This document shows, in pieces, positions 1 to 6,679 of a stretch of 33,645 nucleotides of DNA. The notes beneath the pieces were generated by a model. It searched no databases. It worked only from the letters and a program-made list of their open reading frames with translations, and had not been told where the DNA came from. Both the position numbers and the translations under genes were made by a program. The first letter of the stretch is position 1, and each line of letters opens with the position of its first letter. The DNA comes from JAIMBK01 sp040755975 (GTDB taxonomy: Bacteria; Bacillota; Desulfotomaculia; Desulfotomaculales; Nap2-2B), in contig JBFLZY010000025.1 of the NCBI GenBank assembly GCA_040755975.1, forward strand, positions 1-33,645, in the 5' to 3' direction.

Positions 1-128
1 TTATGATAGTTGCTTTTTATTTCATTTCGCACCCTTCTTAAGCCGGGTCAATCAGATTATCTGTCTATGTTTCTTTTTTACCTCGTCTTTTAGACATTAG
101 CCAAAATTCATGATCAAATAATCATCTG

Positions 129-497
129 TCATCCGGTGCGCGTTCCGTGAACGGGTACCTTTTCTTTTTCTGCCGCTTTCCGAAGGTGGCCATCACCGGT
201 AAGTAAAACTCCGCCCCTGGCTTTGGCCAGGACCAGAGCAAAAAGGTCTACGCGCGAAGGCGCAGGGTACCGGGCGGCTAATTCGGCTACCTGCAGTACC
301 CCTTCACCTGAAAGCTCTTCTTTCTGTAATCCAAGCGATACAAGGACTTGTCCCTCCGGCTCTTTTAATTCGGCAATGATTACATCAGGGGCAACCAACC
401 AGAGCGGCAGTTGGAGCGCTTCATTTATCAGCTCTCCGGTATGCAGGTCGATCCAGATGTTCGCGTCAGTTACGTAAATCCGCCGGGAACCCGCCAT
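129..497 (-). CDS. PIN-domain protein, probable toxin partner
   Basis: A 122-residue protein with the acidic residues expected of a PIN-domain RNase: D11 in TDANIWIDL, E43 in IIAELKEP, D84 in RVDLFALVLAK and D102 in LLTGDGHLRKAA. PIN proteins of this size usually cleave RNA with Mg2+ and often act as toxins. The gene starts inside the end of the upstream Xre/ImmA gene, with a 32-bp overlap, so the two are very probably translated together from the promoter at 1557-1585. Which RNA it cuts, and whether it is toxic, cannot be read from the sequence. An alternative is a non-toxic nuclease processed or controlled by the partner protease. The family call is fairly sure and the toxin role is inference. 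Confidence 0.8.
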   Translation of the reverse strand: MAGSRRIYVTDANIWIDLHTGELINEALQLPLWLVAPDVIIAELKEPEGQVLVSLGLQKEELSGEGVLQVAELAARYPAPSRVDLFALVLAKARGGVLLTGDGHLRKAAEKEKVPVHGTRTG

Positions 498-1536
498 GCC
501 GCTCCGCCACCTCCCGCCAGAATTCGGCCAGCGGTTTGTCGACCAGTTCGGCGGCGCGGGACTCGGAGATGAGGTCCTCCGTAAGCGCGCGCATTACCAG
601 CCGCTCCATCCGCTTTGGTTCCTCCGGCGGCAACTGATCGCCGGGCTCTTTTTCGCACCAGCCGCGTCGGCGAAACTCACGAAACAGATTCCTGGCAAGC
701 GCTTCCGAAATGATACCTAAATCCTTCGCCCGGTAAACCCAGGCCTGCATACTGAGACCGTATTTGTGCTTCAGGAGGTGGAGTTCATAGAGACTAAGCG
801 CGTGCCGCCGGTCTCCCAATTCGCGGCGCGCAGCCGGCGCGGGGACTAAAAACGCACCGGCAAACCGATGCGCTGCTTTTTCTGCGCTTACCCCTTTTTC
901 GGGCCGAAGGATAACGTGGCCCAGTTCATGGGCTAAATTAAAGCGCTGGCGGTCGCCGGGAAGGTCACGCCGCACTGCGATCACGGGACAGCCTTCTTCC
1001 GTACTGAAGGTACAGGCATCAAAGCCCTTCGCACCCTCTACCAGCCCAACTTTGATGCCTTTATCTTCGAGGAGTTCGGTCAGGTTCTCAATGGGGTCCA
1101 ATCCCGCCTGCCAGGCCGCCCTCAGTTCTCCTGCCACCCGCTCCGCTTCTCCCGGAACAGCAATGCAGGGATTCACGCCTTCCGGTAAGATAAAACGGCG
1201 GGCATCTTCCCCGAAGGAAAAAAGCTCCTCGACCTCCAGGTACCGTTCGAGCCATCCTTGAACCCGGGCGAGAACCGCCCCCTCCTTCTTGCGGCGCAGG
1301 TTAGAATTGTTGCGGTAAGTCGGCAAGAAGAGTTTTACGCTCCGCGTCCGGAAGAAATATTCGACCTTGACACCGAGTGCCTCCGCCAGGCGCAAAAGGA
1401 CACCGGAGCTTGGGGTATCCAGGCCGCGTTCGTATTTCGAGAGGGCCTGAGCCGTTACTCCCACATTTGCAGCTAATTCGCGCAAGCTTAGTCCGGCTGC
1501 CCGGCGGGCTAATTTAAGCCGTTCGCCAATTATCAC
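466..1536 (-). CDS. Xre-family HTH regulator fused to ImmA/IrrE-type zinc protease
   Basis: A 356-residue two-domain protein. Residues 5-60 form a helix-turn-helix of the Xre/Cro type (LSLRELAANVGVTAQALSKYERG). Residues about 140-235 form an ImmA/IrrE (COG2856) metallopeptidase with the zinc motif HELGH (H203, E204, H207) and a downstream E219 in EKAAHRFAGAFLVP that may be the third ligand. About 120 further residues follow. The start is GTG, behind a GGGAGGTG site. Family members bind their own promoter and cleave a regulator or antitoxin. Here the gene precedes and overlaps a PIN-domain gene, an arrangement predicted in genome surveys to be toxin-antitoxin-like. The perfect inverted repeat covering the promoter suggests autoregulation. 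Confidence 0.88.
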   Translation of the reverse strand: MIIGERLKLARRAAGLSLRELAANVGVTAQALSKYERGLDTPSSGVLLRLAEALGVKVEYFFRTRSVKLFLPTYRNNSNLRRKKEGAVLARVQGWLERYLEVEELFSFGEDARRFILPEGVNPCIAVPGEAERVAGELRAAWQAGLDPIENLTELLEDKGIKVGLVEGAKGFDACTFSTEEGCPVIAVRRDLPGDRQRFNLAHELGHVILRPEKGVSAEKAAHRFAGAFLVPAPAARRELGDRRHALSLYELHLLKHKYGLSMQAWVYRAKDLGIISEALARNLFREFRRRGWCEKEPGDQLPPEEPKRMERLVMRALTEDLISESRAAELVDKPLAEFWREVAERHGGFPADLRN

Positions 1537-1546
1537 TTTTTCACCT

Positions 1547-1590
1547 CCCGGTTTACATTATATTAAATTCTTGTAAATTTGTAAACCGGG
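1547..1590 (-). promoter_or_regulatory. Promoter enclosed by an 11-bp inverted repeat (likely Xre operator)
   Basis: Read on the minus strand there is a -35 TTTACA (plus 1580-1585), a 17-bp spacer and a perfect -10 TATAAT (plus 1557-1562), followed by GGGAGGTG and the GTG start. The arms CCCGGTTTACA (1547-1557) and TGTAAACCGGG (1580-1590) are perfect inverted repeats. One covers the -35 and the other touches the -10. A bound dimer would block RNA polymerase. The architecture is seen directly; control by the Xre protein is inferred. Confidence 0.75.
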
Positions 1591-1688
1591 AAGCAAAAAT
1601 ATATTAACTTCAAATCAACCGTAGACCGGCACTCCGGGAATTTATCGCATCCTAAGAAAGGTTCCCTGTTACTCGTACAGTTTTCCCG

Positions 1689-1955
1689 TCATATATCTTC
1701 TTGAAGCCGCGTCCTCAGTTGCTCGAGGAAAAACCAGGGTGCCGTAGCCTTGCCTGAAAGCAAACGGAGAAGCGAAGGCACATGCCCGGCAAGTGGCCTC
1801 CTGCGCGCGAAGCGACGGACACCTGTCGCACCTTCGGCCAGTCGCCGCCATAGCGCAATCACATCAAGATCAATCCAGAAGCGACCGGAGCAAAGAAATT
1901 CTAATTTGGCTGCTTCCAGCAGTAAATCTTTGTTGTCCGCCCGGCCTGCTTGCAA
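1689..1955 (-). CDS. Hypothetical small ORF, possibly a gene fragment
   Basis: An 88-codon reading frame that could begin at TTG, without a clear ribosome binding site. The same frame stays open upstream to about position 1990, overlapping the end of the spore lyase gene. I do not recognise the product (contains RFWIDLDVIALWRRLAEGA). It might be the tail of a lost gene or a chance frame in GC-rich DNA. No function is proposed. Confidence 0.25.
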   Translation of the reverse strand: MQAGRADNKDLLLEAAKLEFLCSGRFWIDLDVIALWRRLAEGATGVRRFARRRPLAGHVPSLLRLLSGKATAPWFFLEQLRTRLQEDI

Positions 1956-1986
1956 GTAGGCTCGACGGGATAACCAGGAACGATAT

Positions 1987-2994
1987 TCAAACGAAATAGA
2001 CGACCGACGCCCTTGGAAAAGCTCGATAAATTTTCATTTCGAAGTATTCCTTTAGTTCGGCCATAATATCATCAACGTAAACATATTTCCCATACCCAAA
2101 TTGTCCGAACTTAAACTTTCTTTTATCTTGTTCAAAAGGGATCTTCGTTTCAGGATAAATCTCCTGAATGTTTTTCTGCGCCCTGCTGGTATATCGATGG
2201 GTAACCAACTCAAATTTAACGGGAATATCCCCGGGTATATACTTTTTTAACACTGTAAACATCTCATCGTATTCCTCCTCCCACCCTTCAAAGTACATAA
2301 CAGGCGCGATCAAAAAACCTATGGGATAACCAGCCGAAATCACTTTCTTAGACGCCTCCAGCCTTTTGAAGAGGCCCGGAACCCTTCTTTCAAACTTCAA
2401 AACGTAACGGCAATTAATACTGAACCTTATTTCGGTCTTGCCGTTATGCTCAATATCCAAAAGATTTTCCACACTGCTGAATTTGGTCACAAAGCGGAAA
2501 CGAGCCTTGTCCATAGTAGCAATTACTTTGATTGTCCTGCTTAGTAAACCGGTCCAACTTTCTGAAGCCAAAGGGTCTGAAGTAGCAGACCCCTCGAAAG
2601 AAGTTTCTTCCGGCAATCTTTCCCATACGTATTTTTTCATCCGGTCAAAAATATCGTCTACATTTACATTGACCTTTATATAGGGCCTCCGGCCAAGATT
2701 TGTGTGCAGATAACAGTACTCACACATGCCGGGACATCCGGTCAACAAGGGCAATTGGTAATCGGCCGAAGGTCGACACGGTTGGAACTTGCTTCCTGCC
2801 CAAACTCCAACAACAAAAATGCCTTTGGCCATGTAAAAATTCTTTTCAAAGGTATCTAAAAACATTCTGGGTATCCTGTTCTTATAAACTATTGTTGCGA
2901 TCCCGCTTTCATTGAATCGTTCTTTGAGCTCTTCTCCGAGCGGGTACTTTAGTGCTTCCTGCTGAATAAGGACTATTTTTGGAACAAAAGACAA
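1987..2994 (-). CDS. splB: Spore photoproduct lyase family radical SAM protein
   Basis: A 335-residue protein, close to the usual ~340 for SplB, which uses a [4Fe-4S] cluster and S-adenosylmethionine to split the UV-induced spore photoproduct in germinating spores. The cluster motif is C87-x3-C91-x2-C94, and the two tyrosines next to it are kept (CEYCYLHTNLG). Other family blocks are RFVTKFSSVENLLD, GKTEIRFSIN and a C-terminal FGYGKYVYVDD. The start is TTG behind GGGGTGAAACG. One oddity: where the Bacillus subtilis enzyme has the hydrogen-donor Cys141 in CTSD, this protein has Ala137 (FEGSATSD). The gene is more AT-rich than most neighbours. It may be a true lyase with altered chemistry or a paralogue with another substrate. 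Confidence 0.88.
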   Translation of the reverse strand: MSFVPKIVLIQQEALKYPLGEELKERFNESGIATIVYKNRIPRMFLDTFEKNFYMAKGIFVVGVWAGSKFQPCRPSADYQLPLLTGCPGMCEYCYLHTNLGRRPYIKVNVNVDDIFDRMKKYVWERLPEETSFEGSATSDPLASESWTGLLSRTIKVIATMDKARFRFVTKFSSVENLLDIEHNGKTEIRFSINCRYVLKFERRVPGLFKRLEASKKVISAGYPIGFLIAPVMYFEGWEEEYDEMFTVLKKYIPGDIPVKFELVTHRYTSRAQKNIQEIYPETKIPFEQDKRKFKFGQFGYGKYVYVDDIMAELKEYFEMKIYRAFPRASVVYFV

Positions 2995-3066
2995 TTTCGT
3001 TTCACCCCATACTTATTCTGTCCCGTCCAGCAATCACTCTTTCACCCTAATCCGTTTGTCCATCTG

Positions 3067-3207
3067 TTACCAGCACCCCAACCTTTCTGCATTGGCCTGT
3101 CGCCGGGGGGAATTGCCAGGCCTAAAGTCCACCGCCACTCCCAGGGCGTCCCCCGCGGCCACGCCGAACAGACCGCCCAGGATTCTTTCCCTTTTGTCCA
3201 CTTTCAT
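3067..3207 (-). pseudogene. Remnant of an ADP-ribosylglycohydrolase (DraG family), N-terminus only
   Basis: From an ATG with a GGGGGTGG site, 46 codons read to a TAA. The peptide contains RILGGLFGVAAGDALGVAVD, which matches the N-terminal signature of ADP-ribosylglycohydrolases (GGLxGxAxGDALGxxxE) that remove ADP-ribose from modified proteins or nucleotides. Family members are about 250-350 residues, so over 80 percent is missing. No continuation is visible in any frame between here and the spore lyase gene. The usual Glu after the glycine-rich motif is replaced by Asp. It is best read as a truncated relic, possibly left by rearrangements near the IS110 element. Confidence 0.65.
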
Positions 3208-3311
3208 CCACCCCCGGTGATTCTGCGATGGTTTCCCGGCTTCACGGCGGTCTTCGTTCCTGCCGGGCCTTTATGCTCCCCCGCCTTATCTTATCTGCCT
3301 CACCGTACTCC

Positions 3312-3373
3312 GGCCCAAGGAAATTATAGCATAATTTTCATGCCCGGTGGCGGCGCGGGCGCCATGAGACACT
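3312..3373. repeat. Direct repeat copy 1 flanking the IS110 element
   Basis: A 62-bp stretch that recurs in the same orientation at 4896-4958, differing at about nine positions including one indel. Both begin GGCCC, run through GAAATTATAGC and AATTTTCATGCCC, and end GGGCGCCATGAG. Copy 1 holds a perfect dyad AAATTAT-agc-ATAATTT. On the minus strand both contain TGCTATAAT, an extended -10 promoter motif. Confidence 0.8.
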
Positions 3374-3488
3374 GCCCAGAAAATTGTGCGTCGCCAAAAA
3401 ACGCAGCTCTTTGAAAAAAACAAACACCCTTTAACCCTCCGGATTGCGGAGAGTGAATGCCCTTTGTGCCTTAAAACGGGTTAAACCT

Positions 3489-4715
3489 TTAAGCTACCGC
3501 TTCCGGTTCGGCAGTTACCCGGTAACCGAGTTCTGCTAAACGGCGTAAATGATACTTAAGTAACCGCTGGTGGTTCAAGTGGTCGTAGAAGTCCGGTCCC
3601 AGCTCAGAATAGATAGTCCCTTTGGCCAGCAGGTGATAAGCGATAACCAGGATACTGTGCGCCACGGCCACCAGTGCCCGCTTCTTGCCCCGCCGGGCGG
3701 CCAAGCGGTGGTACTGGGCAAAAAAGTATGTCTTGCGTGAGCGCGAAGCGGCCCAGGCTACTTCCACTAAAACTTCCTGTAACCAGGGGTTCCCCTTGCG
3801 GGTACGTCCGGTTTTGCGCTTACCGGCACTCTCGTTGTTGCCCGGACAGAGGCCTGCCCAGGAGGCCAAATGTTTGTGGGAAGGAAAAACACCCATGTCG
3901 ACACCGATTTCAGCAATGATCGTCCAGGCTGCCTGCTTCTTCACTCCGGGAATGGTCATCAGCCGCTCGGCTGCCTCGGCAAAAGGGCGCATCCGTTCCT
4001 CGATTTCTGCCTCCACACGGGCAATAGCCTGCTCTAAGAAGTCAATGTGGGCCAGGTGTTGCTGGGGGAGGAAGCGGTGGTGGGATTCCGCCACCCCGGC
4101 CAGCGCTTTTTCCAGTTCGGGCAGCTTGGAGCGCAAGGATCCTTTAGCCAGTTCCGCCAGAGCATACGGGTCATTTGCACCCTGGGCTAATGCCTTAAGG
4201 ATGGCCCGTCCGGAAGCACCCATTACGTTGCTGGCCACCGAAGCCAGTTTGATATTGGCATCTTCCAAAACCTTTTGGATGCGGTTGATGACCCGGGTTT
4301 TCTCCCGCACCAGGGTTTTGCGGTGCCGGGTAAGATCACGCAATTCCCGGATCGGTTTGGGCGGAATAAAGCTGCTTTTCAGCAGTCCGTGGCGCAAGAG
4401 CTCGGCAATCCATTCGGCATCGCTCACGTCGGTTTTCCGGTGCTTAATGTCTTTTGCGTTTACCACCAGCAGTTCGAAGTTACCTTCTAAAATATAGTAA
4501 ACGGGCTTCCAGTAAACGCCGGTGCTTTCCATGGCCACATGGGTGCAACCGGCGGTGCTCAACCAGTCGCTCAAGAGGTTTAACTCGCTGGTAGTGGTGC
4601 CAAAGGTGCGAATTTCCTTTTGCGGCTTATCCCCCTTTCCCGGAGTGATCAGGCAAGCCACCACTTTTGTTTTGTGAACGTCTAAACCGCAGCAACGCTC
4701 ATGGAGTACCTGCAT
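3489..4715 (-). CDS. IS110-family transposase (DEDD recombinase)
   Basis: A 408-residue, apparently intact transposase. The N-terminal RuvC-like domain carries D12 (CCGLDVHK), E63 (VAMESTGVYW), D96 and D99 (RKTDVSDAEW). A helical linker spans roughly 110-250. The C-terminal Transposase_20 domain (RLMTIPGVKKQAAWTI) contains S296 in GNNESAGKRK, the position of the catalytic serine of the family. These enzymes use a structured bridge RNA from the element's own non-coding end to choose donor and target. The ribosome binding site is AAGGCGGG before ATG. No internal stops or frameshifts are seen, so the element may be active. Confidence 0.95.
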   Translation of the reverse strand: MQVLHERCCGLDVHKTKVVACLITPGKGDKPQKEIRTFGTTTSELNLLSDWLSTAGCTHVAMESTGVYWKPVYYILEGNFELLVVNAKDIKHRKTDVSDAEWIAELLRHGLLKSSFIPPKPIRELRDLTRHRKTLVREKTRVINRIQKVLEDANIKLASVASNVMGASGRAILKALAQGANDPYALAELAKGSLRSKLPELEKALAGVAESHHRFLPQQHLAHIDFLEQAIARVEAEIEERMRPFAEAAERLMTIPGVKKQAAWTIIAEIGVDMGVFPSHKHLASWAGLCPGNNESAGKRKTGRTRKGNPWLQEVLVEVAWAASRSRKTYFFAQYHRLAARRGKKRALVAVAHSILVIAYHLLAKGTIYSELGPDFYDHLNHQRLLKYHLRRLAELGYRVTAEPEAVA

Positions 4716-4895
4716 AGCTACCCGCCTTTCTTAGGTGGATTTAGGGGGCCGCCACCGGGCCACCGCTTCTAACAAAGATTCTGCCCAGCGTGCTCCCAAA
4801 AAATGGGGCAACATTCGGTGGTACCTGGGGCAGTGGCCAGCTTCACACTTGACACCGGACTCTTGCGTACCAAGGGTCAACGAGCTTTGTGGGGC
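4716..4895 (-). ncRNA. Candidate bridge RNA region of the IS110 element
   Basis: This is the non-coding stretch directly upstream of the transposase, where IS110-group elements encode their bridge RNA. On the minus strand it shows several potential stems, including TGCCCCA-ttttt-TGGGAGCA, CTGG...CCAG and GC-rich complementary blocks near GGCCCGGTGGCGGCC. A TGCTATAAT promoter motif lies just upstream in repeat copy 2. The call rests on position and potential folding only. If the element belongs to the IS1111 group, the RNA would instead lie at the other end. Confidence 0.4.
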
Positions 4896-4958
4896 GGCCC
4901 AGAGAAATTATAGCACAATTTTCATGCCCTGGTGGTGGCGTGGGCGCCATGAGTCACT
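4896..4958. repeat. Direct repeat copy 2 flanking the IS110 element
   Basis: A 63-bp partner of the repeat at 3312-3373. On the minus strand it holds the extended -10 motif TGCTATAAT about 190 bp upstream of the transposase, so it could drive the bridge RNA and transposase transcript. The dyad is imperfect here (AAATTAT-agc-ACAATTT). Confidence 0.8.
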
Positions 4959-4985
4959 TGACAGTATCATAAGAAGATTGACCTC

Positions 4986-5034
4986 TTGACAAAGGGAAAA
5001 CTTTATTATAGGATCAGGTTAACATGTGTACACA
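4986..5034 (+). promoter_or_regulatory. Probable promoter and palindrome for the methyl-transfer operon
   Basis: A perfect -35 TTGACA (4986-4991), a 17-bp spacer and a weaker -10 TAGGAT (5009-5014) lie 140 bp before the first methyltransferase gene. Just downstream is a perfect 10-bp palindrome TGTGTACACA (5025-5034), placed where a repressor could act. No regulator can be assigned from sequence. The GntR/UTRA protein encoded downstream is a candidate. Confidence 0.5.
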
Positions 5035-5101
5035 AGTATATGGTATCTTAATTGGAATTTTTGAGCCATGTTTGTGATGATTTACTAATCTTTTGACCAT
5101 C

Positions 5102-5118
5102 AGGCAACTGCTTTGCCT
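5102..5118 (+). other. Small leader hairpin
   Basis: AGGCAA-ctgct-TTGCCT forms a perfect 6-bp stem about 35 bp before the ATG of the pterin-type methyltransferase. It is not followed by a T-run, so it is not a classical terminator. It may affect the stability or translation of the leader. I see no cobalamin riboswitch in this leader. Confidence 0.3.
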
Positions 5119-5153
5119 TGAGATAATACAAAAAACAAAAAAAGGAGGCTAAA

Positions 5154-5963
5154 ATGTTAATCGTCGGCGAGCTCATCAACACCAGCCGGAAACCAATCCG
5201 GGAAGCGGTGGAAAGGAGGGATGCGGGGTACATTCAACAGGTGGCAAAGCTGCAGAAAGAAGGCGGGGCGCACTATCTGGATGTTAATTGCGGAACGATG
5301 GTCAGTGAAGAGGTCCCGGTCATGGAATGGCTGGTCACTACCGTCCAGGAGGTGACAGGCCTTCCGCTATGTATTGACAGCCCCAGCGCCCAAGCACTGG
5401 AGGCGGGCTTAAGGCTGGTTAAATCTCCGGCTCCGTTGGTAAACTCGATCAGCGCCGAAGAAAAAAGATTTAACAGCGTTCTTCCGTTAGTTAAAAAATT
5501 TAAGGCCAAAGTGGTGGCCCTCTGCATCGAAGATGCCGGAATGTCAGCAACTGCCGAAGACAGGCTGCGCATAGCCGAAAAATTGGTAACCGCTCTGGAG
5601 AAGGCGGGCGTTGCCCGGGATGATATTTATCTCGACCCCATCATAAAACCTATCAGCGCCGGCGACAGACACGGCTGGGAAGTGCTGCAGAGCATAAGAC
5701 TGATCAAGGAAAAATACCCGGAGACCCACCTGATCTGCGGATTGAGCAACGTTTCCTTCGGCCTTCCGAACAGAGCCCTGCTCAACAGGCTCTTTATGGT
5801 CCAGACCATGTCCTACGGAATGGATGCGTACATCCTGGACCCGACCGACAGAGCGATGATGGGGGCTTTGTACGCTTCGCTGGCTTTGCTGGGACAGGAC
5901 CGGTACTGCGCCGGATACTTGAAGGCGTACAGGAAAGGCTTATATAAAGGCACAGCTTTATGA
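5154..5963 (+). CDS. Pterin-dependent methyltransferase (MtgA/MtvA/AcsE type)
   Basis: A 269-residue TIM-barrel protein of the pterin-binding family shared by dihydropteroate synthase, the MetH folate domain and AcsE. Recognisable blocks are GELIN at the N-terminus, YLDVNCG, CIDSPS, NSIS, DPIIKPIS and GLSNVSFGLPNR. In anaerobic methyl-transfer systems this enzyme (methyltransferase II) moves the methyl group between the corrinoid protein and tetrahydrofolate. It begins at ATG behind a strong AGGAGG site and is followed 83 bp later by its likely partner corrinoid protein. The direction is probably Co-CH3 to folate, giving methyl-tetrahydrofolate for the Wood-Ljungdahl pathway. The family is certain and the exact substrate chain is inferred. 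Confidence 0.9.
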   Translation: MLIVGELINTSRKPIREAVERRDAGYIQQVAKLQKEGGAHYLDVNCGTMVSEEVPVMEWLVTTVQEVTGLPLCIDSPSAQALEAGLRLVKSPAPLVNSISAEEKRFNSVLPLVKKFKAKVVALCIEDAGMSATAEDRLRIAEKLVTALEKAGVARDDIYLDPIIKPISAGDRHGWEVLQSIRLIKEKYPETHLICGLSNVSFGLPNRALLNRLFMVQTMSYGMDAYILDPTDRAMMGALYASLALLGQDRYCAGYLKAYRKGLYKGTAL

Positions 5964-6046
5964 ATTGCGGCCTCGCTTGCGTTTGAACAAAGGGCAACAG
6001 CCCCTTTCAAGGCTGAATCAAAGATAAGAGGAGGAAGAAAACCGTC

Positions 6047-6679
6047 ATGCACGAAGAACTCGCCAAAGCTTTGGGCAACCTGGATGAATCCGCTGTGCTC
6101 AGCCGGACCAAGGAACTTTTTGAAAAAGGAGTTCCGGCCCTGGACATCCTGGCCGCGCTCCAGAAAGGGATGGAGGAAGTCGGGCAGAAGTTTGAAGCCA
6201 AAGAATACTTTCTTTCGGAACTGATCATGTCCGCCGACATCTTCAAAAGTGCCACCGGAATCCTGGGGAGCGCCTTTGCGACCGGGGACGATTCGGGGAA
6301 ACTGGGTACGGTGGTTATCGGCACGGTGAAGGAAGACATCCACGATATAGGCAAAGACATCGTGGCAACCATCCTAAGGTGCAACGGGTTTAAAGTGATC
6401 GATTTGGGCGTGGACGTTCCCCACGAAAAATTCGTGGCCGCGGTAAAAGAGCACAACCCGCAGATCATCGGCATGTCCTGCCTTCTCACCTCGGCCTTCG
6501 ACAACATGCGCGACGCCATCGCCGCCATAGAGGCCGCGGGATTGCGGGAAGGCCGCAAGATCCTGATCGGGGGCGGGCCGACGGATGAAAAAGTAAGGGC
6601 TTACGTCAACGCCGACGGCGTCTGCAAAAACGCCCAGGAAGCCGTGGAAGCGTGCAAGAAAATTGTGGGGGTGAACTGA
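6047..6679 (+). CDS. Corrinoid protein, methyl carrier (MtaC/MtgC/MtvC-like)
   Basis: A 210-residue protein with the usual two parts: an N-terminal four-helix cap (residues about 1-85, B12-binding 2) and a Rossmann-type cobamide domain. The cobalt-ligating histidine is H99 in the motif DIHDIG (97-102). The SCLLTS block near 144-149 and the ILIGGGP loop hold the nucleotide tail. The protein carries the methyl group as methyl-cobamide between the substrate methyltransferase and the folate methyltransferase encoded on either side. The start is ATG after GAGGAGGAAG. The next gene begins right at its stop, so translation is coupled. It should need the RACo protein for reactivation after accidental oxidation. 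Confidence 0.93.
   Translation: MHEELAKALGNLDESAVLSRTKELFEKGVPALDILAALQKGMEEVGQKFEAKEYFLSELIMSADIFKSATGILGSAFATGDDSGKLGTVVIGTVKEDIHDIGKDIVATILRCNGFKVIDLGVDVPHEKFVAAVKEHNPQIIGMSCLLTSAFDNMRDAIAAIEAAGLREGRKILIGGGPTDEKVRAYVNADGVCKNAQEAVEACKKIVGVN

Larger units (their letters stand above)
3374..4895 (-). mobile_element. IS110-family insertion sequence (ends not resolved)
   Basis: The transposase gene with its flanking non-coding DNA, bounded here provisionally by the two direct repeats. IS110 elements have no terminal inverted repeats and make no long target duplication, so true ends cannot be fixed from one copy. There is about 115 bp after the gene and about 180 bp before it. The downstream side holds a small stem CTCCG-gattg-CGGAG near 3439-3453. 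Confidence 0.6.

Noticed and set aside
3685..4497. A 270-codon frame opposite the IS110 transposase
   Set aside because: It is an antisense shadow; the transposase frame has all catalytic residues.
4959..5153. Possible cobalamin riboswitch before the corrinoid methyltransferase operon
   Set aside because: The leader is short and A/T-rich with only a 6-bp hairpin; no B12-box-like or multi-stem pattern is visible. The other leaders in the cluster are too short.
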